Source: Halobacillus sp. Marseille-P3879
Lineage (GTDB): Bacteria; Bacillota; Bacilli; Bacillales; Halobacillaceae
Length of the DNA stretch: 64,000 nt
Assembly (NCBI RefSeq): GCF_900240285.1
Contig: NZ_OESS01000001.1
Location: 124,001 to 188,000 of the forward strand
Direction of reading: 5' to 3'
Under the pieces are notes generated by a model that did not search any database, was not told the origin of the DNA, and saw only the letters and a list, made by a program, of their open reading frames with translations. Each line of letters starts with the position of its first letter. Position 1 is the stretch's first letter. Below are positions 1 through 9,012 of the stretch, piece after piece. Made by a program: the position numbers and the translations under genes.

Positions 1-2
1 AA

Positions 3-476
3 CGTAAATTAATCATTGATGGCATCAAGTATGAAAAGATCGGAGACCATGAATACTTTGAGCAATCATTGTTTGAGAGTGAAGAATTGATTGGTTATTT
101 GAAGAAAAATGCAATTGAAGTGGGTGAACACAAATCTGTTTATGATCACATTGTGTATGACTCAAATATAGAAAAAGAGTTTGCTGAGCGGTTAAATAGT
201 GATCCGGATGTTAAGCTCTTTGTTAAATTACCTAGCTTCTTTGTGATAGACACCCCTCTTGGCAACTATAACCCTGATTGGGCTGTTTTAATAGAAAGCG
301 ATGGTATAGAGCAGCTATACTTTGTGGTTGAAACTAAAGGAAGTACTGACCAAGAAGACCTGAGGATAGCCGAAAACGGTAAAATTATCTGTGGTCGTAA
401 ACATTTTGAAGCACTCGAAGATGGTGTCGAGTATAAACTAGCTAGTACTTATGAAGAGTTAAAACAAGAAGTATAG
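3..476 (+). CDS. Type III restriction enzyme Res subunit, C-terminal end (partial)
   Basis: The reading frame is open from the left edge, so this is the 3' end of a longer gene whose start lies outside the window. The visible part ends in a PD-(D/E)xK-type nuclease core: a YNPDWAV motif, then YFVVETKGS, which supplies the Asp and Glu-x-Lys of the active site. This arrangement at the C-terminus is typical of the helicase-nuclease (Res) subunit of type III restriction-modification systems, where the ATP-dependent translocase precedes the nuclease. The helicase motifs and the Mod methyltransferase are not visible. A hairpin terminator follows directly, and a Gabija pair comes next on the same strand, so this is one edge of a defence island. 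It could instead be the end of another helicase-nuclease fusion. Confidence 0.7.
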   Translation, partial: RKLIIDGIKYEKIGDHEYFEQSLFESEELIGYLKKNAIEVGEHKSVYDHIVYDSNIEKEFAERLNSDPDVKLFVKLPSFFVIDTPLGNYNPDWAVLIESDGIEQLYFVVETKGSTDQEDLRIAENGKIICGRKHFEALEDGVEYKLASTYEELKQEV

Positions 477-486
477 TCACCTAGAT

Positions 487-526
487 AAACCCCCCTATAT
501 CATTTGAAATGAATAGGGGGTTTTAA
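487..526 (+). terminator. Rho-independent terminator after the Res-like gene
   Basis: A stem of AAACCCCCTAT type pairs with ATAGGGGGTTT (513-523) across a 14-nt loop and runs into a short T tract. It isolates the restriction gene from the downstream Gabija operon. Confidence 0.8.
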
Positions 527-704
527 AAAATTCTTCACGAGCTTGAATACTACAAATAATTTCCATAAGTTACTTAGCTCACAACTTTTATAAAGATGTT
601 TCTTGTTTAGTTCCAATTTAAAAGAGTTTTAATTTCTTGGTAAATATTCATTTGTTTCTACCCCTTTAGTCAAATTTCTTGGATTGAATAGAAGGAGAGT
701 TGTT

Positions 705-2714
705 ATGTATTTAAGTAGATTAAAAATATGGAACTATAGAAAATTCAGTCAACACGAAAATAACACTCCTGGGATAATTGTACCTTTCCATAGAAACTTT
801 AATTTACTAGTTGGAGAAAATGATTCTGGTAAGACAGCTATTATTGATGCAATAAAAATAGTATTAGGAACAACAAGCTCTGAATCGATATCTATTGATG
901 AGGATGACTTTTTTATTGATGAGAATGGTAATAGGAGCAGTACCTTTTCTATCGAATGTTTATTTAAAGGATTATCTTCTCGTGAGAAGGGACTTTTTTT
1001 GGAATGGCTTACTTTTAATGAAGATGGGAGCTTGGAACTGAGAGTTATCTTGAATGCTGAAAAAACATATGACTTTTCAAAGAAAAAACAAATTATAAAT
1101 AAAACTATAAAAGCTGGAACTGTCGGAAGTGAAAAGACGTTGGATAATGAAGCGAGAATCCTATTAAACACAACTTATCTAAAGCCTTTGAGAGATGCTG
1201 ACAATGAATTGAGATCTGGAAGGCAATCTAGATTTGCGCAGATTTTAAAGAATTTGGAGGAGTTTAATCAAGACGATTCCGAAGCTAAGGACAGAGTGGA
1301 AAGTGCATTTAACGAGGCAAATGATGTTTTAGAGCAGTTTCTGAAAGAACCAGTTATAGACAAAATGAAGGAGATTGTAAAAGACTTTTTTATAGAAGGT
1401 GCTGTAGATAGAGAAGAGTATTTACCAAAAGCAACACCTAAGAAAATGGAACTTTTAGAAATATTACGCAAGCTCGATTTAAGCATTTCTGAACCTTCAT
1501 CAGGTTTAGGGAGTTCTAATTTATTATTTATTGCTGCAGAGTTATTACTTTTAAACACTAGAGATTTTGGAGCAAACTTAGCACTAATTGAAGAAATAGA
1601 ATCCCATATTCACCCTCAAGCGCAGCTAAGGCTAATTGAATATTTTACTAATGATCAAGAATTAGGTCAGTACATTTTAACAACACACAGTACAGTCTTG
1701 GCTGCCTCTACACACTTAGAGCATATTACATTATTGCATGATAATAAAGCTTTTCCTATGGGGGAAGATTGGACAAAACTTACTTCAGAGGATTATGCAT
1801 TTCTAGAAAGGTTTTTAGATGCTACGAAGTCAAACTTATTCTTTGCTACAGGTGTAATATTAGTCGAAGGTGATGCAGAAAACCTATTATTGCCTACGTT
1901 ATCAAGGGCTATTAACAAACCCCTACATAAATATGGAGTTTCAATAGTTAATATTGGAAGCACAGCTTTTAACCGCTATTTACCGATATTTCAAAGATCA
2001 GAAAAAAATAGTGAACTTAATATTAATCAACTTACGCTACCTGTTTCGGTAATAACTGATGTCGATATTAAGCCATATGAATATTATGTCGAGGAAACAC
2101 AAGCTCAAAATGCAATTGTTCTTTCAGAAGAGAAAATAAGTTCTATAAAAGAAACTTTAGAGTTAGAAGACAATTTTGATTTTACTAGTTTAATAGGTAT
2201 ATATGATAAAGAAAGAGACTTTAAAGATAAACTAATGACATATGGGATTGACCCTAATACTTGTATAATCAATTCAATCATTGAAGATATAAAACAAGAT
2301 TTTAACGAACAAGATATTCAGAACCTAATAGATAGAAAGATTACAAAGTTGAAGGACAAATACAATACAAGTGAAAATGTTTATGTGAGTGTGTCGCCCA
2401 CTTGGTCGCTAGAACATTGTATCGCAATGAGTAATTTACAACCTTTACTTATGGAATCAATAGTACAAGTTCACTATAAATCAGATCGTTATAGACATAT
2501 GAAAATAGAAGAATGGAATGACATTGAGGATCATGGGCTCCGTGCTTATAAAATTTATAAATTTATGCTTGATCAAAAGGTATCAAAAGCAATGGTAGCT
2601 CAATTTCTAGCTACTAAAATAAATGAAAACATGAGTGAAATTTCGAGTAATATTAGAGATGACAGTTACTTGAATTATATTTTTCAATCAATCTACCACA
2701 CAACTAATTCTTAA
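705..2714 (+). CDS. gajA: Gabija protein GajA, OLD-family ATPase-TOPRIM nuclease
   Basis: This is a 669-residue OLD-family protein. In order: an ABC-type ATPase with Walker A GENDSGKT (37-44), an SSGLGSSN signature-like stretch (265-272), a Walker B region LALIEEIESHIHP (about 292-304) and a TTHS switch (326-329), then a TOPRIM nuclease with ILVEGDAEN (385-393) and VITDVD (449-454). In characterised Gabija systems GajA is a DNA nickase held back by nucleotides and released during phage infection. An ATG at 705 is preferred over the TTG at 684 because GAAGGAG (691-697) sits 7 nt before it. The UvrD-like partner gene starts 29 nt downstream, which makes this the Gabija (class 2 OLD) arrangement. 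It is longer than the best-studied GajA and clearly AT-rich. Confidence 0.85.
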   Translation: MYLSRLKIWNYRKFSQHENNTPGIIVPFHRNFNLLVGENDSGKTAIIDAIKIVLGTTSSESISIDEDDFFIDENGNRSSTFSIECLFKGLSSREKGLFLEWLTFNEDGSLELRVILNAEKTYDFSKKKQIINKTIKAGTVGSEKTLDNEARILLNTTYLKPLRDADNELRSGRQSRFAQILKNLEEFNQDDSEAKDRVESAFNEANDVLEQFLKEPVIDKMKEIVKDFFIEGAVDREEYLPKATPKKMELLEILRKLDLSISEPSSGLGSSNLLFIAAELLLLNTRDFGANLALIEEIESHIHPQAQLRLIEYFTNDQELGQYILTTHSTVLAASTHLEHITLLHDNKAFPMGEDWTKLTSEDYAFLERFLDATKSNLFFATGVILVEGDAENLLLPTLSRAINKPLHKYGVSIVNIGSTAFNRYLPIFQRSEKNSELNINQLTLPVSVITDVDIKPYEYYVEETQAQNAIVLSEEKISSIKETLELEDNFDFTSLIGIYDKERDFKDKLMTYGIDPNTCIINSIIEDIKQDFNEQDIQNLIDRKITKLKDKYNTSENVYVSVSPTWSLEHCIAMSNLQPLLMESIVQVHYKSDRYRHMKIEEWNDIEDHGLRAYKIYKFMLDQKVSKAMVAQFLATKINENMSEISSNIRDDSYLNYIFQSIYHTTNS

Positions 2715-2743
2715 CCTAATGATATGCTGAGGTGAATAATATT

Positions 2744-4696
2744 ATGGAGGAGTTCGGAAATGAAGAAATAGCTAAAGTTGAGAAGGTGCTTTTAAAAGGG
2801 GGAAACTTTAATGAAGAGCAGTTAGAATTCATTAATTTAATGAGGTCTAGCAACATTTCTGCCTGTCCTGGCTCAGGCAAAACAACATCATTAGTTGCAA
2901 AGGTTATCCTTTTGATGAAGAAATTAAAAAATGAAGAAAAGAGTGGTGGCGTATGTGTAATTACGCATACAAATGTAGCTGTGAATGAGATAAACTCTGC
3001 TTTAACCAAACTGGGAATGGCATCAATTACATACCCTCATTTTATTGGTACAATCCATGAGTTTTTTAATTATTACATATCAATAAATGCATATGTAAAT
3101 TACACTTCAAATCCCAGTTCAAAAGTGATTTTCCTTGATGATGATTATTATGATTTGTTCGCTAAAGAGTTTTTAAGAATTCACTCTTGGTGGGATTTTA
3201 ATCCACCTACATCAATAATAAAGAACTCAAAACTTATAATAAATTCAAACTCAGAATCACCATTGGAATTAGTACCAACTAAAGAAGACCCCGAGTTTTT
3301 AGAAAAATTCACAAGGAACTATAATAGGGTTTTAGAGGTTGTCGAACACTTATATAATAATGGGTTTCTGCGTCACTCTGATACTTTTTCTTTAGCTGAG
3401 TGGTATTTAGAAAGCTTCGAGGACGATATAACAGATGCTTTGAACAATAGGTTTGATTATGTATTAATTGATGAAGTCCAAGACACGGATGCTATGGCTA
3501 TACAATTGTTAAATAGATGCTTTCATAACAGTGATACTATTTTTCAAAAAATAGGTGACCCTTACCAATCAATTTACTTTTTTGAGGATGAGTTAGACAA
3601 TAATGATATTTTTGAAGATAGCAGAGAAATTCTCACTTTACCTAATAGCAATAGGTTTGGAAATAGTATTGCAAGTTTGCTAAACAATGTTATTGATAAC
3701 AATATAATAGGAAATGATGAGGTTAATTCGCTCGATCCTATTTTAATTCTTTTTTCGAATGAAGTTAGTCAAGATATCCTTAACGTGTATTCGGAGATAA
3801 TAAACTTCTATGACTATAATAATGCTGAATTCAAAGGAATCAGCAAAGAAGATTATTTAGTTTGTCAACATAAAAATCAAATCATAGCACATTATTATAA
3901 TGAGATGATCACTCAAAAAAACCTTCCCAAGGTTGAAGGTGTGGGTACAACTTGTTATAAAATGTCTTTAAAGTGGATTAATAAACTTTTAACTTATAAG
4001 CTGAATACTAGAGCTCTAGAGGAATTATTAAAAACTAATTCAACATATGAATGGGAAGATTATAAAATCAACCTCGCAAGTTTTATTTCAGATGTCTTGA
4101 CTGGTAACGAAGACAATGAAGAAATTAGACTAGCAATAGAAGCGGTTATAAATGATTTGCAAAATTTTGTTCTACTAAAAGAGATGAATGAAGAAGAAAA
4201 AAGTAGTTTTATTAATTCTTTTATTGTGAATTTAACTAGCATTATTAAACAATTTAGTTCAAACAACAATGAATCCATTAATACATTTAATCATGAGGAC
4301 TTAGGTACAAGAGTTAGAATTGGTACAATACATTCAGTGAAAGGTGAAACACATAGGTCGACATTATTAGTTGAATCATTTAATCGCTGGGGTAGAGACC
4401 TTCCTGAAAAAGATCCACAAATTACTCCTGTAGTCAAATCAATCATTTCAAACCCCGAGGTTGCAGTAGAAGACGCTACAAATCAGATTAGTTATATAGA
4501 AAAACAAATATATGTAGCACTTAGTCGCCCAACACATTTAGCAGCATTAGCATTGCCAGTCGAAGAATTCAACACTAATGATATTGAGGTTTTAGAAAAT
4601 ATGGGGTGGCGTGTTCTAAACCTAAATGAATTTAGCTCATACGAGAGTTTTGGTTATAGCTGTAATGATTGGATAAGTGAAAAACTGGGTAGTTAG
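2744..4696 (+). CDS. gajB: Gabija protein GajB, UvrD/Rep-type helicase
   Basis: This is a 650-residue superfamily 1 helicase. The N-terminus shows a Q-like motif NEEQLEFIN and Walker A ACPGSGKTT (about 40-48); a Walker B segment VLIDEVQDTDA is mid-protein; RIGTIHSVKGETH and YVALSRPTH near the end match SF1A motifs V and VI. In Gabija, GajB senses or unwinds DNA intermediates and helps activate GajA. An ATG start at 2744 is chosen over the upstream GTG (2732) because GAGGTG (2729-2734) is properly spaced before it. It is co-transcribed with gajA. At 650 residues it is noticeably longer than the compact GajB proteins first described, so a general UvrD-like helicase paired with a class 2 OLD nuclease is an alternative wording. 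Confidence 0.82.
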   Translation: MEEFGNEEIAKVEKVLLKGGNFNEEQLEFINLMRSSNISACPGSGKTTSLVAKVILLMKKLKNEEKSGGVCVITHTNVAVNEINSALTKLGMASITYPHFIGTIHEFFNYYISINAYVNYTSNPSSKVIFLDDDYYDLFAKEFLRIHSWWDFNPPTSIIKNSKLIINSNSESPLELVPTKEDPEFLEKFTRNYNRVLEVVEHLYNNGFLRHSDTFSLAEWYLESFEDDITDALNNRFDYVLIDEVQDTDAMAIQLLNRCFHNSDTIFQKIGDPYQSIYFFEDELDNNDIFEDSREILTLPNSNRFGNSIASLLNNVIDNNIIGNDEVNSLDPILILFSNEVSQDILNVYSEIINFYDYNNAEFKGISKEDYLVCQHKNQIIAHYYNEMITQKNLPKVEGVGTTCYKMSLKWINKLLTYKLNTRALEELLKTNSTYEWEDYKINLASFISDVLTGNEDNEEIRLAIEAVINDLQNFVLLKEMNEEEKSSFINSFIVNLTSIIKQFSSNNNESINTFNHEDLGTRVRIGTIHSVKGETHRSTLLVESFNRWGRDLPEKDPQITPVVKSIISNPEVAVEDATNQISYIEKQIYVALSRPTHLAALALPVEEFNTNDIEVLENMGWRVLNLNEFSSYESFGYSCNDWISEKLGS

Positions 4697-4750
4697 ATTT
4701 GAAATTCGATGTAGGGTTATTGCTATTAATAATGGTGAATATAATTTAGA

Positions 4751-4789
4751 AAATACTCGTAAACCTTCTAATGGAATACGAGTATTTTT
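4751..4789 (+). terminator. Rho-independent terminator of the Gabija operon
   Basis: AAATACTCGTA (4751-4761) pairs with TACGAGTATTT (4777-4787) and a T run follows. It closes the defence island 55 nt after gajB. Confidence 0.85.
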
Positions 4790-4836
4790 GCATAAGTGAC
4801 GTTATCCCGCTGATAATTTATTTTACCCTAAAAACC

Positions 4837-4854
4837 GGTACGGTGAACCGTACC
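4837..4854. repeat. Perfect inverted repeat between Gabija and the sugar locus
   Basis: GGTACGGT and ACCGTACC are separated by only GA. The loop is too tight for a stable RNA hairpin and there is no T tract, so a protein-binding palindrome is more likely. It marks the boundary where base composition changes from AT-rich to ordinary. Confidence 0.5.
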
Positions 4855-4986
4855 ATAAATAAACGTAACTGTTAACCAAAAGTGTTTTTACCTCATTTAT
4901 CCCCACATACCACAGGTTGCAGTTGGACAAGATCTAATTATATGATTATTGTATACGTACGTCAGGTTTACATATAGGAGGCTGTC

Positions 4987-5706
4987 ATGCCTAGAACTAA
5001 ATTTATGGACATTTACGAAGATCTAAAGGACAAAATCGAACGCCATGTATTTGAGTATCAGCAGCTGATTCCCTCAGAAAATATGCTTGCGAAAGAATAT
5101 AATTGTTCACGGAACACGGTAAGGCGGGCGATCGCAGAACTTGTTTCTAAGGGGTATCTTCAAACGAAACATGGCAAAGGGGTCCGGGTTATTTATCAGG
5201 AATTTAAGCAGAATGAATATATGTTTGGAGAAACGGAAACCTTTAAACAGTTTGCTCAGAGAAACGATAAGCAGCATCGCACAGAGGTTGTCCTTTTTGA
5301 AGAAGTCACAGCGGATGAACAAATCCAGGAAATCACTTCAATGCCGCTAGGAACAACGCTTTATCATTTACAGCGGGTGCGTTATCTTGATGGAAACCCG
5401 GTGATTATGGATCATAACTATTTTCGGGCCGATGTGGTCAAAGGGTTAACAGTGGAGATTGCTGAAGATTCGATCTATGAATACCTGGAGAAAGAATTAA
5501 ATCATCGGGTGGTAACGGCGAAGAGGCAGATGATTGTTGAGAAAACAACGCCCCTTGATGAGAAATATCTTAATATGGATGGGTATAATTGTGTGGTTGT
5601 CGTGACGAGCTATATTTATAACGAGAACGGCGTTATGTTTGAACGGACACAATCGCGCCATACGCCAGGAAATTTTGTGTTTTTTGATCAAACGCAGCAA
5701 AGATAA
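4987..5706 (+). CDS. GntR-family regulator, TreR-like
   Basis: This 239-residue protein has a winged helix of the GntR family at residues 4-72 (recognition helix around SRNTVRRAI) and a UTRA ligand-binding domain from about 90 to 235. The subgroup resembles TreR, the repressor of Bacillus trehalose genes that responds to trehalose 6-phosphate. It starts at an ATG after AGGAGG (4977-4982). It is convergent with the GH63 gene, which itself is divergent from the PTS gene; the 16-bp palindrome at 7532 is the likely target site. Because the neighbouring hydrolase is not a GH13 phosphotrehalase, the inducer may be a different phosphorylated glycoside. Family assignment is firm; the ligand is open. 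Confidence 0.8.
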   Translation: MPRTKFMDIYEDLKDKIERHVFEYQQLIPSENMLAKEYNCSRNTVRRAIAELVSKGYLQTKHGKGVRVIYQEFKQNEYMFGETETFKQFAQRNDKQHRTEVVLFEEVTADEQIQEITSMPLGTTLYHLQRVRYLDGNPVIMDHNYFRADVVKGLTVEIAEDSIYEYLEKELNHRVVTAKRQMIVEKTTPLDEKYLNMDGYNCVVVVTSYIYNENGVMFERTQSRHTPGNFVFFDQTQQR

Positions 5707-5754
5707 AAAAAGTGTACGGGAATCCCAAAGGGGGAAACTCGTACACTTTTTTTT
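5705..5754. terminator. Bidirectional terminator between regulator and GH63 gene
   Basis: Seven A residues and AGTGTACG (5711-5718) pair with CGTACACT (5740-5747), followed by a run of T. The structure reads as a terminator on both strands and overlaps the stop codon of the minus-strand glycosidase gene. Confidence 0.85.
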
Positions 5755-7474
5755 ATTGTTTCTGTCTAGCCGCTAAATGGATGAATACACTGGAGGCCCA
5801 TGTATGGGCTAAGTCTCTTAACCCTTCGCCGGTTTCTGCATGGAATACCTCTGCAAATCCGCTTTGTTTACACATTTTCAAAAATTTCTCCGCCACTTCT
5901 GCTGCTAATTCATGTTCGCCGCATTCCTCAAAGGCATCAACGAAAAGGAGAGTGGTTGGAGCCCAGATTGGTCCTCTCCAGTAAGCGTCTTCTTCATAAA
6001 GGGGACTGTTTAAGGCCTCTGAGGCGATTCCCCAATCCGTTAAATACTTATCGCTGCTGAGTACGTTAATTATATTGTCTCTTGCTTGTTTTGGCAGCTT
6101 GTCCGCCAGGATGATAGAGACGAGCGGCAGGATGCTCTGGCTCTCGATAATTTCACCTGTTCTCATGAAACGGGCTACAGGGAGGTCGTCCACGAGGAAA
6201 TAGTCGCAGAACTTTTCTGTGACTTTCTTCGATTCTTCTTCCCAGTACGCTTTATCCTTTTGTCGATCCAGCTTGTCAGCTACGACGGCAAGCATATCCA
6301 AGGATTTAATTAAAAAGGCGGTTAAATCCGGGGAGTCGATCACGTCGGCATTTCGGAATACCGTACTGTTATCCTGTCCTGAATCGTTGCCGTGATGATA
6401 TTCGCAAATGCTGTCTCCATTGGAATCTTTATAAGTGAAATAGTAGCTGACATGTGCCTGAATTTGGTCATACATCTGTTCTAACTGCTCCGTCGTCAGC
6501 TCCATGCGTTCCATCAATTTTAATATAAAAAATCCTTGAATGGGAGGCTTGGAAAAATTCCAGCGGATGGTTGAATCACTGACGGATCCAGGGATTTGCC
6601 CTAGTTCGTCCTGATGATCAAAGAGCAGCTGAAACTGGTCCCAGGCGAGCTGGTTGTCAACACCTGCTAGTGCTAAACCATTAAACGCGTTGTCCCAGCT
6701 CCATACGCCAGGGAAGTTGCTGTTGGACATATAAACGGCTTTTCTTTTTAGAAGCCCCTCTGCGTTAACCGTACACGTCCAATTGAGATAAGCCGCTTCT
6801 CTTAATGTCTGCTCATACTCTTGTGGAACAGACGGCTGTTTTGATAAAAATTTTTCAAAATGGCTCGTGCTCTTCTCAAGTGCTTTTTCAAAGCTGTATT
6901 CCCGATCGATCGGTACTGCACCGTTAGTAGGAATATCTTCGATGACACATAAGAAATCGTCACGGTCAGATTCAATCTGGAGGCTGGATAAATTATCGGC
7001 TTTATTTGTGCTGCCGGTGGTGTCCATAAAGACATTCTGCTTTAAAGAAACCGATCCTTTTGGAGCAAAAATCATATACTTTGTCAGGTTTTTGTAGCTG
7101 TTGACAATGCAATATTCTTCGCCGGGTTTTCCAAGCAGATAATTATATTCAAAGTTGTAAACAGGCTGGGTGTCTAAAGAAAGCCCGACACCTTCCCCGC
7201 TTCCTTTTACAAAAATCCTTCGATCATCTTCAAAACAAACTTTAATTTCTCCATTTTCAAAAGAAATGGAAATCTGGAACTCGTCTGCTTGATACTTGTA
7301 CTCCACGGGTTCTCCATTTTTTGTAGGAATAATCTTCAAAGCATTCTGGTGCTGCTTCGATTTACCTCTAACAGCGTTTACATACAAACCATTTTTTTCG
7401 GCCTTCTCGCTTACCTGATAGGTCAGCGCCATATAAGAACCGAAGTGGCTCATAGGGGTCGTAATTATATCCAA
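5753..7474 (-). CDS. GH63-type glycoside hydrolase (mannosylglycerate hydrolase-like)
   Basis: This is a 573-residue intracellular hydrolase with no signal peptide. A beta-rich N-terminal domain (about 1-190) is followed by an (alpha/alpha)6 barrel with WSWDNAFNG (258-266), GNDSGQDNS (362-370, carrying the expected catalytic Asp), YWRGPIWAP (498-506) and a late EVFHAETGEG segment that would hold the catalytic Glu. These are hallmarks of GH63 enzymes of the MGH1 type, which cleave glucosyl- or mannosylglycerate and related alpha-glycosides. The start is a TTG with AAGGAG about 9 nt upstream. It is divergent from a PTS EIIBC gene across a shared operator, so its substrate is probably the imported, perhaps phosphorylated, glycoside. 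Trehalase activity cannot be excluded. Confidence 0.72.
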   Translation of the reverse strand: MDIITTPMSHFGSYMALTYQVSEKAEKNGLYVNAVRGKSKQHQNALKIIPTKNGEPVEYKYQADEFQISISFENGEIKVCFEDDRRIFVKGSGEGVGLSLDTQPVYNFEYNYLLGKPGEEYCIVNSYKNLTKYMIFAPKGSVSLKQNVFMDTTGSTNKADNLSSLQIESDRDDFLCVIEDIPTNGAVPIDREYSFEKALEKSTSHFEKFLSKQPSVPQEYEQTLREAAYLNWTCTVNAEGLLKRKAVYMSNSNFPGVWSWDNAFNGLALAGVDNQLAWDQFQLLFDHQDELGQIPGSVSDSTIRWNFSKPPIQGFFILKLMERMELTTEQLEQMYDQIQAHVSYYFTYKDSNGDSICEYHHGNDSGQDNSTVFRNADVIDSPDLTAFLIKSLDMLAVVADKLDRQKDKAYWEEESKKVTEKFCDYFLVDDLPVARFMRTGEIIESQSILPLVSIILADKLPKQARDNIINVLSSDKYLTDWGIASEALNSPLYEEDAYWRGPIWAPTTLLFVDAFEECGEHELAAEVAEKFLKMCKQSGFAEVFHAETGEGLRDLAHTWASSVFIHLAARQKQ

Positions 7475-7501
7475 ATGACAACACTCCTTACTCGAAATAT
7501 C

Positions 7502-7529
7502 TTGACAACAATTTATACTGTACTATAAT
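7502..7529 (+). promoter_or_regulatory. Sigma-A promoter of the PTS gene
   Basis: A consensus -35 TTGACA (7502-7507) and a consensus -10 TATAAT (7524-7529) are separated by 16 bp. The operator begins 2 bp downstream, so a bound repressor would block initiation. Confidence 0.85.
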
Positions 7530-7531
7530 GA

Positions 7532-7547
7532 ACTTGTTTAAACAAGT
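7532..7547. promoter_or_regulatory. 16-bp palindromic GntR-type operator
   Basis: ACTTGTTTAAACAAGT is a perfect palindrome at the start point of the PTS promoter and inside the upstream region of the divergent GH63 gene. Its ACTTGT/ACAAGT arms resemble operators of TreR-type GntR regulators. The regulator gene at 4987 is the obvious candidate to bind it. Confidence 0.7.
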
Positions 7548-7593
7548 GGTTCATATCTTTTTCAAAGCGATTAAGGAAGTGGGGGATTTTTTT

Positions 7594-9012
7594 ATGAGTT
7601 TTAAAGAAAACGTTACCAAAATTATAGAAAATGTCGGTGGCGCCAGTAACGTAAACAGTGCCACACACTGTGTAACGAGGCTGCGTTTAATGCTTGAAGA
7701 TGAAAGCGCTGTAGATGTGAAGAAATTAGAAGAAAATGATTTAGTCAAAGGGGTGTTCTCTGCGAGTGGGCAATTTCAAATCATTATCGGCCCCGGCACG
7801 GTAGAAAAAGTATACAACGAATTTATGAAACAGACGGGTGCGGATGAAGTCAGTAAAGATGAGATGAAAAAGAAGAATGTGGAAAAGGGGAACCTCCTCC
7901 AAAAAGGGGTGCGCATTCTGGCGGATATCTTTATTCCAATCCTGCCGGCAATTGTAGCGGCTGGTTTGCTGCTCGGGTTAAACAACTTATTGGCAAACCC
8001 GGGGATCTTTTTTGAAGATCGGTCTTTATTGGATGTTTATACCGGATGGACAGGATTTGCTGAATTTATAGCTGTTGTGGCCAACACCGCCTTCACCTTC
8101 CTGCCCGTATTGATTACCTGGTCGGCAGCCAGGAAGTTTAACGGGAGCCCGCTGCTCGGGATCGTGCTTGGCCTGCTGTTAGTCCACCCTGACTTAATGT
8201 CCGCTTACGCTTATGCTGAGAACCCAGGAGACGTAGAGTATTGGAACATGTTTGGCTGGGAAGTTGCAAAAATTGGTTATCAGGGACAAGTGCTTCCCGT
8301 TATCTTTGCTACATGGCTGTTAGTCTGGGCGGAAAGACATTTGAAGAGCTTTATTCCAGGAAACCTGCAAATGATCTTTGTCGCACCGCTTGCCCTTATT
8401 TTTGCAGGCCTGCTGACCTTTATCGTTATTGGACCAATTACGATGACAGGATCGAATTGGATTACAGATGGAATTCTATATCTATTTGAAGTATCTCCAG
8501 CATTCGCCGGAGGAGTTTACGGATTTATTTCCGCGCCTCTTGTTATTACAGGTATGCACCACATCTTCCTTGGAGTCAACCTGCAGATGGCCGGATCACT
8601 AGGCTACGTTACGCTGTGGCCGGTAAGTGAAACGGCTACACTTGCGCAAGGTGCAGCTACGTTGACGATGTTTTTCCTTCTTAAACACAATGTAAAACTG
8701 CGAGGGGTATCGTTAACAGCAACAATATCAGCTTGGCTCGGGGTTACAGAGCCGGCGATTTACGGGATTAACCTGCGTTTTCGTTACCCTTTCATTGCCG
8801 TCATGGTCGGGAGCGCACTCGGAAGTGCCTTCATCGCCTTTCAAGGAGTAAAAGCAACTTCAGTGGGAGTAGGGGGAGTTCTCTCCTTCCTGTCTGTCTA
8901 TCCTGAACACTGGGTTTATTATTTCATCGGGATGGGCATCACGTTCGTGGTTACTGTAGGATTAACGTTGTTCTTCTCTAAAGCTAAAATGTTTCACTCT
9001 AAGAGTGAATAG
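7594..9012 (+). CDS. PTS EIIBC component, trehalose/sucrose-type
   Basis: This 472-residue membrane permease has an N-terminal EIIB domain (about 1-90) with phosphorylatable Cys26 in THCVTRLR and a C-terminal EIIC domain (about 110-470) of the glucose/sucrose/trehalose group, including GMHHIFLGVN and GVTEPAIYGI. It has no EIIA domain, so it would use a free EIIA(Glc), as TreP does. The ATG at 7594, preceded by AAGTGGGGGA, gives the normal EIIB N-terminus; the upstream TTG at 7528 lies inside the promoter and is rejected. It imports and phosphorylates a glucoside. Trehalose is the default guess, but the GH63 partner suggests glucosyl- or mannosylglycerate, in analogy to E. coli mngA-mngB with regulator mngR. 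Confidence 0.82.
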   Translation: MSFKENVTKIIENVGGASNVNSATHCVTRLRLMLEDESAVDVKKLEENDLVKGVFSASGQFQIIIGPGTVEKVYNEFMKQTGADEVSKDEMKKKNVEKGNLLQKGVRILADIFIPILPAIVAAGLLLGLNNLLANPGIFFEDRSLLDVYTGWTGFAEFIAVVANTAFTFLPVLITWSAARKFNGSPLLGIVLGLLLVHPDLMSAYAYAENPGDVEYWNMFGWEVAKIGYQGQVLPVIFATWLLVWAERHLKSFIPGNLQMIFVAPLALIFAGLLTFIVIGPITMTGSNWITDGILYLFEVSPAFAGGVYGFISAPLVITGMHHIFLGVNLQMAGSLGYVTLWPVSETATLAQGAATLTMFFLLKHNVKLRGVSLTATISAWLGVTEPAIYGINLRFRYPFIAVMVGSALGSAFIAFQGVKATSVGVGGVLSFLSVYPEHWVYYFIGMGITFVVTVGLTLFFSKAKMFHSKSE

